Assembly: GCA_038503075.1 (NCBI GenBank)
Contig: JBCAML010000015.1
Location: 1,488,001 to 1,552,000 of the forward strand
Length of the DNA stretch: 64,000 bases
Direction of reading: 5' to 3'
From: Gyromitra esculenta
Lineage: Eukaryota; Ascomycota; Pezizomycetes; Pezizales; Discinaceae
Shown: in pieces, positions 58,568-64,000 of the stretch
Layout: each line of letters starts with the position of its first letter
Numbering within the stretch: the stretch's first letter is position 1
Notes under the pieces: generated by a model
Told to the model about the DNA's origin: nothing
The model's input: only the letters and a program-made list of their open reading frames with translations
The model's database searches: none
Made by a program: the position numbers and the translations under genes

Positions 58568-60090
58568 GACTCGTTGGAAGAGTCTGCTGATTCTAATGCG
58601 AAAAATTGGGGAGGAAGAGGGGGCGGTGGGAGCGAGGAAGCGGGGGGCGTGCGAGTGGCGGGCGGTGCGGTGAGGGCTCCCCTCATAGTAGGTTTTTTTG
58701 GAGCGGAGGGGCAGTTGGCGTACGAGTGGTCTGGGGCGGCGCAAAACATACATTTCCCGGTGGAGCGACGCCACTGTTTTTCTTCCTCTGAAAGCTTCCT
58801 TCTTCCATTGATCATTGTATACCGTTGGTCTTGCGGGGGGCGAGATATATTACTGGTGCGGCCAAAAGATAGGTCCATCAGGGCCAATCCTCCTGGAGTG
58901 AAGGAAGAAGTGGGAGTAAAAGCTGCGGGAGTGTTGAATTGACCCATGTTATCACGAGTGTTCCCCCATTTCTCTGCCTTGCGAGCGCGGATACGGTTAT
59001 CTAGACGGGTGAGGGTGAGGATCATTTCTGGAAGGTTGGCAGGGGCGATGGGTGCGAACACCATGGCTTCTTTCAACTCCTCGGACATGCCATGCTCTAG
59101 GGCGTCCATTTTCGAGTTCTCATCGAAATTGAGCTGGCCCATGATTCTTTGAAAGTTGGCTAGATAAGCCGAAAAATCACGTTTCCCTTGACGGAGTTGA
59201 TGGAGTTCCCGTCGAGCGGTACCGGTTGGGTCTGGATCTCCAAAGGCAGTTTCCAGGGCGGCGATAAGTTGCTCTGCGTTGGTCCAGGTGGTGAGGCCTG
59301 AGGGGAGAACGGTGTGCCGAACTTGTTCCAACGCTGCTCCTTCTAGACGATTGATAGTATAGAGGATCATCGTGGTCTCGTTGGCAAAGCGGTCCCGGTT
59401 GACAGTGAGTTTGGAGCGTAGTTGTAGGATAAAGCCGGGGAGTTTGGTCCGAGATCCGTCAAATTTCTCAGGGTCTGGCTTTCACGGATGAATGTTTCGT
59501 TGGTTGGTTAGAAACAGGGGTTAGTGGTTGCTATGTCATATCGGTGTTTCCTTTTGTTTCTTTGGGTTTCTGTTATCATGAGTCAGGTCTTTGTCATCGG
59601 AAGAGTTGAAATGTAGTATATAAGCGAAGGGAATTCCCCTCTTGTTGCGCTTTTTCTTCTTCTTTCCTTAAGTAACGTCTTCTATAGTCTACTCGTGTAT
59701 TTCACAATACAAATCTCGGTTACACCTCGTAACCTTTCGCTGCCGCCGCCCTCAAGTCATCATAACTTGACTTCCTCGTAGAGCCTGTAGAATCTCCGTA
59801 CACACTCTCGCTATTGGTTTCCTACTCAAGTAGCACTGCTCATCTCGAGGGATACTTGAGAGCTTGACAAGAAACCCGCTCCTTGAGACTGGCATCCGTT
59901 CTGATCGGTGAGAATTTGTTGGTGGAGGTGGGGTGGCTGTAAGATTAGGTGGAGCGGGAGGAACTTGGGTAGCAGCTCGAGCTTCGTTCCGTTCTTGCCG
60001 TAACCGGGCGATTAGACTTGCAGTCTCGGTGACTCGTTGGTCCTGTTCTGTGGCATGACGGAGGGCGTTGTCGGTTTGAATGCGAGCTGT
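58558..60090 (-). pseudogene. Element 2 gag, interrupted by LTR A5 and truncated by element 4
   Basis: Homologous to the element 3 gag. The 58558-59479 part is fully open, with the capsid-like domain, zinc knuckle CMFCAAPDHSYANC and C-terminus SSNESLN. LTR A5 cuts the block RMPDPEKFDGS; ignoring the LTR and one ctggc restores the frame to 59889-60090, which is coiled-coil sequence. Element 4 then cuts it off upstream. Apart from the insertions no lesion was found, so this gag was probably functional when hit. Confidence 0.88.
59480..59888 (+). repeat. Solo LTR A5, family A body with a B-like first end
   Basis: 409 bp with the perfect duplication ctggc (59475-59479 and 59889-59893). It begins TTTCACGG, as in family B, but the body (tatataagcgaaggg, taagtaacgtcttc) and the end CCTTGAGA are of family A. 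Confidence 0.9.
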
Positions 60091-60502
60091 TCTCAAGGGG
60101 CGAGGTTTATCTTCAAGCTCTCAGGTATCCCCCGAGATAAGCAGTGCTACTTGAAGGGAAAACTAAGCGACGAGAGTGTTTTACGAGGTTCCACAGGCTC
60201 TACGAAGTGTTCAAGTATAGAGGACTTGAGGACGGCGACAGCGTAAGGTTATGAGGTATAACCGAGGTTTGTATTTTGTGGAATACAAGAGTGTACGATA
60301 GAAGACGTTGCTTAAGGAAAGAGAAAGAAAAGTACAACAGAAGGGGAAATCCCTTCGCTTATATACTCGTAATCCACCTCTTTGATGACAAACGTATGAC
60401 TCATTGTAAAGGAAACCAAGGGAAACATATAGAACGATCGACCAAGCAACGCAACAAAACACCAATGCCGCTAACCGAACAACACAACAACCATCCATGA
60501 AA
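60091..60502 (-). repeat. Element 4 3' LTR (family A)
   Basis: 412 bp, TCTCAAGG...CCATGAAA on the + strand. Directly follows the purine-rich gaaggagggagtac of pol on the minus strand. Confidence 0.88.
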
Positions 60503-60514
60503 GTACTCCCTCCT

Positions 60515-60860
60515 TCATAGCCGTGAGCTCCTGCGAACACTAACCAAACCTTCCTTCGGCTTACTCGGATATCTTTGGTGAAATGCGTCTACTGCTTCCG
60601 TTTCTTCGTGGTACTCCGCAGGTTCCCACGTAGGCAAAGCATACCCCGTCCATTCCACAAGATATTGAAGTCTTCCCCGATAGAGGCGAGAGTCCAATAT
60701 ATTTTCGACGAGATATTCCTCATGGTCATTAACTTGAATAGGGGAGGGTGGTGGAATAATTTGGCCAGGGAGCGGGTCAGTGGGAGCTGCTTTGATTAAT
60801 GAAACGTGAAATACCGGATGGTATTTCATTGATATTGGCAGGTCTATTTCATAGGCGTAT
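60515..60860 (-). pseudogene. Element 4 pol C-terminus with chromodomain
   Basis: Encodes KYHPVFHVSLIKAAP, then the chromodomain (LQYLVEWTGYALPTWEPAE), and ends SVRRSSRL with a TGA where the other elements continue for about eight more residues into the LTR. The upstream part is separated from it by element 5. Confidence 0.85.
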
Positions 60861-61589
60861 TGTAAGACCGGTACTTCTTACCGCACAGGAAATCTCCAAG
60901 AAGCTTTAGATAACAATCTAGACGCTATAACCTGCCCGGTTGCTATCCGCAACACAATACACAGGCGCAAGTCCTAACTGCTTCTTATGAACCGCTAAAA
61001 GATAACCGTAGGGTTCAAAGTAGGGATCGAGCAAAGTTCCGTGAAGAACTTCCAATAGTAAGGTTTTAATAACTAACGCTGAAGGGCCAAGGCCTTGCTA
61101 AGCGAGATAAAAGTAATTCACAAGTAAAAGAGTAAATTGCACGGAAGTAATTTTGCTAGAAACAATATAATATTGATAAGGCTCGTTCTTCGTCGCTAAT
61201 GATCAGGAAGAAGACCCTTCTCAACGGTAGAACACTGGACTACTTATAGTAGTCAAGCGTCGAATACAAAGGCTATGTAATAACATGAACTAACATGAAG
61301 AAATCCCATAGACCCTGAAACGCTTTCCTTCGCTCCTACCCCTCTCATTATCGTATGGCGTGATTGTCGGAATTAACCGGCGACGCAACGTATAAGCGAA
61401 TCGGGGAAGTGTCGATCGAAAGAGTCGGCCATTGATGACACAAGGAAACCAAACATCCAATCCGAATCTTATTAATAATCAACCAAGATTAATAATAACC
61501 GACATGGTCGGGGATTGAACGCTAGTCCATATGTGTGCATCGTAAGCGAACTCAAGTCGTAACCAACTAAGCTACCAATAGGTATAACA
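60861..61589 (-). repeat. Element 5 3' LTR, 729 bp
   Basis: On the minus strand it runs from TGTTATACC to GTCTTACA, canonical TG...CA ends, immediately after the polypurine tract. The U3 start carries tRNA-like Pol III box sequences (61511-61574). Only one LTR is in the window, so the boundaries rest on the ends, the tract, and the abrupt switch to element 4 pol at 60860. Confidence 0.8.
61511..61574 (-). other. tRNA-like A and B boxes at the start of the element 5 LTR
   Basis: On the minus strand TAGCTTAGTTGG (61563-61574) matches the A-box consensus TRGCNNAGYNGG at every position. CGTTCAATCCC (61511-61521) matches the B-box in 10 of 11 positions, 41 bases downstream. The acceptor and anticodon stems do not pair well, so it is not a functional tRNA gene. 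It may be a captured or chance tRNA-like segment. Confidence 0.5.
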
Positions 61590-61606
61590 GTATCCCCCTC
61601 CTAGGT
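61590..61606 (-). promoter_or_regulatory. Polypurine tract of element 5
   Basis: aggagggggatac on the minus strand directly abuts the TGTTATACC start of the 3' LTR. Unlike in elements 1-4, it lies outside the coding region, about 200 bases after the pol stop. Confidence 0.75.
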
Positions 61607-61800
61607 TAGTCGTCCTCGTCTAACTATAATACAAAATAATTAACTGATTACAAAGTGGTTCTATAGCATCTTGGGTACGTAAAAACCACCGCGTTTACTT
61701 GGCCACGATGGAAAATTTTCCCCTCAGCTAGTTTCTTTTTAGTAGTAAAACATTTTATACATATTCTAAACGCAAGGAAAGAATACAAATGTGAAACAGC

Positions 61801-64000
61801 TTATGGCTTAGGCTGTTGTGGGTAAAGACTGTGAAATTCGGCAATTGCTTCGGCTGCGTTGGCTAATCCTCCTTCGTCGGCAGGTTCCCATGAGTTCTCA
61901 TCTTCCGGGTATCCCACCCATTTGATGAAGTAGAACATCCGGCTAATCGTTCGTCGTCCCACTTTGGTTTCTCTCTTCTCGCTTTTGACGATGTATTCCA
62001 CCTCGTACTCATTGTCACCTTCAATGTCGTCAGGCGGCGGTCGGTCTTGTTTTCGGGTTTCCCTGACGCTTGTCCGGTATGGCTCGAGCAAGGATACATG
62101 GAAGGTGGGGAATATCCTCCAGCGACCTCCTGTATCTAAAGTGCAAGCTCTAGTACCGACTCGTGTAATCGGGAAGGGTCCGTATGACTTAGGGGCTAAC
62201 TTTTTCGTTGGACGCTTGGTTCTAATGTTTCTGGCGTCGAGCATTACTAAATCTCCGACCAAGGATGGCTCCGCTTGTCGTTTCTTGTCAAAATATTTGG
62301 ACATGTTTTCTCGGGTGGCTTTGAGCGAGGTAGTGGCAAAATCGTTTACTTTCTGAAGCCAATGTGCGTATAACTTTGACGCTGGATTCTTGACTTCGGT
62401 ATCAATCGTCCAAGCTGTTCTGGGATGGAAACCATGATTGGCATAGAAGGGGCTGATTCCAGTGGCTGTGGCTTCGGCATTGTTGTACGCGAACTCCGCT
62501 AACGGCAGTAGGTCGTACCAGTCATCTTGGTCGTAGTTGACGAAGTTTCTTAGGTAGGCTTCCAGGACTTGATTAACCCTTTCGGTTTGTCCGTCGGTCT
62601 CAGGATGGAATGCGGTAGATTTGCTGGACTTAATGTCTAGAAGTTTGCATAATGAGGTCCAGAATTCCCCTGTGAACTTAGCATCTCGATCTGAAACAAT
62701 TTCTTTCGGAAGCCCGTGAAGTTTCCAAACTTTGTCAACAAAAGCCTTTGCCACATCACTTGCTGTAGCTCTTTCTATTAGTGGGATGAAGTGCGCCATC
62801 TTGGTAAACCTGTCAACTACTACACATATTTGGGTGAATCCTCTCGACTCGGGTAACTGGACGATGAAGTCTGTTGATATCGACATCCATGGAGCGTATG
62901 GGGTCTCTAGCGGTTGCAGGAGTCCATATTTCTTATGACGCACGGATTTGTTATGTTGGCATGGATCGCATGAGCGGACGTAATCTGTAATCCACTCGGT
63001 CATATGAGGCCAGTAGAAGTTCCGCTGAACAAGTTCTGTGGTTTTGTCCATGCCAAAGTGCCCTGCTATCTTGGAGTCGTGTTCATTTTCTAAAATGGTA
63101 GTTTTGATTTCATCATCGTTAGGGATTGTTAGCCTGTTTTTCCAATAGAGGAGTTCCTCCATCACTGTGTAGTGTTGTAGCCTCTTGATTTCGCTGCCAG
63201 CTTTAACTAAGTCTCGAATTTCCTTATAGTCTTCGTCAGACTCGACCTTCCTTTTAACCTGCTCCAAAAAGTCCGAATTAAATTTAAGGACTTGAAGCGC
63301 TTTGAGGGATGCTGATGAAATAAGTAGCTCCTCGTGTGTTGTATTAGGATTAAAATTATAATGGTGATGATTGCCATTTGAGTCCAGCTCGGTGAAGTGT
63401 AACGGGTCATCGTTTTGGTTTTGTACAATTGTGTTATCGTCTTTTCTATGAATTAAGGATATAACGATTGACTTACTGGGACGGCCAGTCATATCGACTT
63501 GGCCGCTTCGGAACATGGCTTCTGTAGGCTGTGTTGTATCCTCCTTAGGACGATACTCCGGTCGTCTTGATAATGCATCTGGCTTTCCTCCCGCTGATCC
63601 AGGTCGATATATGATTTTAAAGTCGAATGACGATAAATATTCCGCCCATCTAGCCTGTCGTCGATTTAGGATCCTTGTCTCCTTCATGAAATATTCGAGA
63701 TTTTTATGGTCCGTATAGACGATCGCTTGGTGCTTGCTTCCTTCTAGGTAATGTCGCCATTCCTTGAAGGCGGTTACTATCGCGAGTAGTTCTTTATCGT
63801 GCACCTCGTAGTTAAGTTCGGCTTTATTAAATTTTCTGGAATGGAATGCTACGGGATGTAGCTTGCTATCGATGATCTGCGAGAGGACGCAACCTAGCGC
63901 ATAGTCTGAGGCGTCGGTTTCTACCACAGTCTGTCGTTCCGGCGCAAAGTGACAAAGGATGGGTGCTGTCGTGAAGGCAACTTTTAGGTACTCGAAAGCT
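61801..64000 (-). CDS. Element 5 pol (RNase H, integrase, chromodomain), 5' partial
   Basis: Open from the right edge to 61801, 733 codons visible and no lesion. Order: end of RT, RNase H (VETDASDYALGCVLSQ, then [11 protein letters not shown]), a spacer of about 100 residues, the integrase zinc finger (GHFGMDKTTELVQRNFYWP to CDPCQHNK), and the DDE core (STDFIVQLPES, VSDRDAKFTGEFW, HPETDGQTERVN). A chromodomain near the end (FYFIKWVGYPEDENSWEPAD) is split by a short insert relative to elements 1-4. The protein is well diverged from theirs. The intact frame suggests a recently active element. Confidence 0.92.
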   Translation of the reverse strand, partial: AFEYLKVAFTTAPILCHFAPERQTVVETDASDYALGCVLSQIIDSKLHPVAFHSRKFNKAELNYEVHDKELLAIVTAFKEWRHYLEGSKHQAIVYTDHKNLEYFMKETRILNRRQARWAEYLSSFDFKIIYRPGSAGGKPDALSRRPEYRPKEDTTQPTEAMFRSGQVDMTGRPSKSIVISLIHRKDDNTIVQNQNDDPLHFTELDSNGNHHHYNFNPNTTHEELLISSASLKALQVLKFNSDFLEQVKRKVESDEDYKEIRDLVKAGSEIKRLQHYTVMEELLYWKNRLTIPNDDEIKTTILENEHDSKIAGHFGMDKTTELVQRNFYWPHMTEWITDYVRSCDPCQHNKSVRHKKYGLLQPLETPYAPWMSISTDFIVQLPESRGFTQICVVVDRFTKMAHFIPLIERATASDVAKAFVDKVWKLHGLPKEIVSDRDAKFTGEFWTSLCKLLDIKSSKSTAFHPETDGQTERVNQVLEAYLRNFVNYDQDDWYDLLPLAEFAYNNAEATATGISPFYANHGFHPRTAWTIDTEVKNPASKLYAHWLQKVNDFATTSLKATRENMSKYFDKKRQAEPSLVGDLVMLDARNIRTKRPTKKLAPKSYGPFPITRVGTRACTLDTGGRWRIFPTFHVSLLEPYRTSVRETRKQDRPPPDDIEGDNEYEVEYIVKSEKRETKVGRRTISRMFYFIKWVGYPEDENSWEPADEGGLANAAEAIAEFHSLYPQQPKP

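Larger units (their letters stand above)
48185..60090 (-). mobile_element. Element 2: Ty3/gypsy chromovirus, host of four later insertions (5' end outside)
   Basis: Own pieces: 48185-50351 (3' LTR, integrase, chromodomain), 50764-52588 (protease, RT, RNase H), 58471-59479 (gag C-terminus and frameshift site) and 59889-60090 (gag N-terminal part); each range includes one duplication copy. Inserted into it are solo LTR A4 (50352-50763), element 3 (52589-58470), solo LTR A5 (59480-59888) and element 4 (from 60091). Its 5' LTR and gag start lie beyond the window. The 5 bases before its 3' LTR (48180-48184) are tattc, which predicts the duplication at its other end. Confidence 0.88.
60091..60860 (-). 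mobile_element. Element 4: 3' end of a Ty3/gypsy chromovirus with family A LTR
   Basis: Consists of the 3' LTR (60091-60502) and the last part of pol (60503-60860). It is inserted in gag of element 2 and cut at 60860/60861 by the LTR of element 5; the remainder must lie beyond the window. The five bases before the LTR (60086-60090) are gctgt, predicting the duplication at its far end. It shows that family A LTRs belong to a gag-pol element related to, but distinct from, elements 1-3. Confidence 0.85.
60861..64000 (-). mobile_element. Element 5: Ty3/gypsy chromovirus with TG...CA LTR (5' end outside)
   Basis: A second, distantly related lineage inserted in pol of element 4. It comprises the 3' LTR 60861-61589, a polypurine tract and a pol frame open to the right edge. 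The five bases left of it (60856-60860) are cgtat, expected again at its other end. As the innermost insertion it is the youngest event in this stack. Confidence 0.88.

Overview
The window reads as nuclear DNA of a filamentous ascomycete (Pezizomycotina). Its genes are split by short GT-AG introns of about 47-86 nt, sit on both strands with long intergenic gaps, and encode typical fungal families: 2OG-Fe(II) oxygenase, cyanase, GH3 beta-glucosidase, MFS sugar porter, SAT4-type rhodopsin-domain membrane protein, CBM18/GH18 chitinase and a BTB protein. The species cannot be named from the sequence. I rebuilt exon structures by hand from splice signals and reading phase; exon ends are in each entry.

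Region 1 (1-36.5 kb) is a sparse genic region. In order it holds: an isopenicillin-N-synthase-like dioxygenase (+, 820-1981), cyanate hydratase (-, 4188-4861), a disordered protein with a C-terminal SAM-methyltransferase domain (-, 9191-11518), an orphan three-exon gene (+, 14685-15360), an intracellular PA14-containing GH3 beta-glucosidase (-, 18819-21488) next to a sugar porter (-, 22453-24197), a rhodopsin-domain membrane protein (+, 26699-28208), a chitin-binding GH18 chitinase with a one-base frameshift (-, 29963-31759), and a BTB/POZ protein (-, 33179-34217). The glucosidase and transporter look like a glucoside uptake and hydrolysis pair. Intergenic DNA carries small inverted repeats, a dispersed approximately 40-bp core seen three times, and scattered telomere-like AGGGTTAGGG motifs.

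Region 2 (36.5-64 kb) is a nest of Ty3/gypsy chromodomain retrotransposons (chromoviruses) and solo LTRs, plus a broken Mutator-like (MULE) transposase with a SWIM zinc finger. Target-site duplications (TSDs) give the insertion order. Element 2 (-) sits inside an A-type LTR and has itself received a solo LTR in RNase H, a full-length element 3 at its gag-pol junction, a solo LTR in gag, and element 4 in gag. Element 4 is interrupted by element 5, which runs off the right edge. Element 1 is a full-length but decayed copy on the + strand.

The most interesting system is in these elements. Three copies carry, at the gag stop, the slippery heptamer TTTAAAC followed at once by TAG, then a 6-7 nt spacer and a hairpin whose two arms co-vary between copies: a -1 frameshift cassette. 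The same family has LTRs ending TTTCACGG...CCGTGAGA (not TG...CA) with clean 5-bp TSDs. It also has an apparent self-priming site: ACGTTGCTT two bases after the 5' LTR is complementary to AAGCAACGT just downstream of the LTR TATA box.
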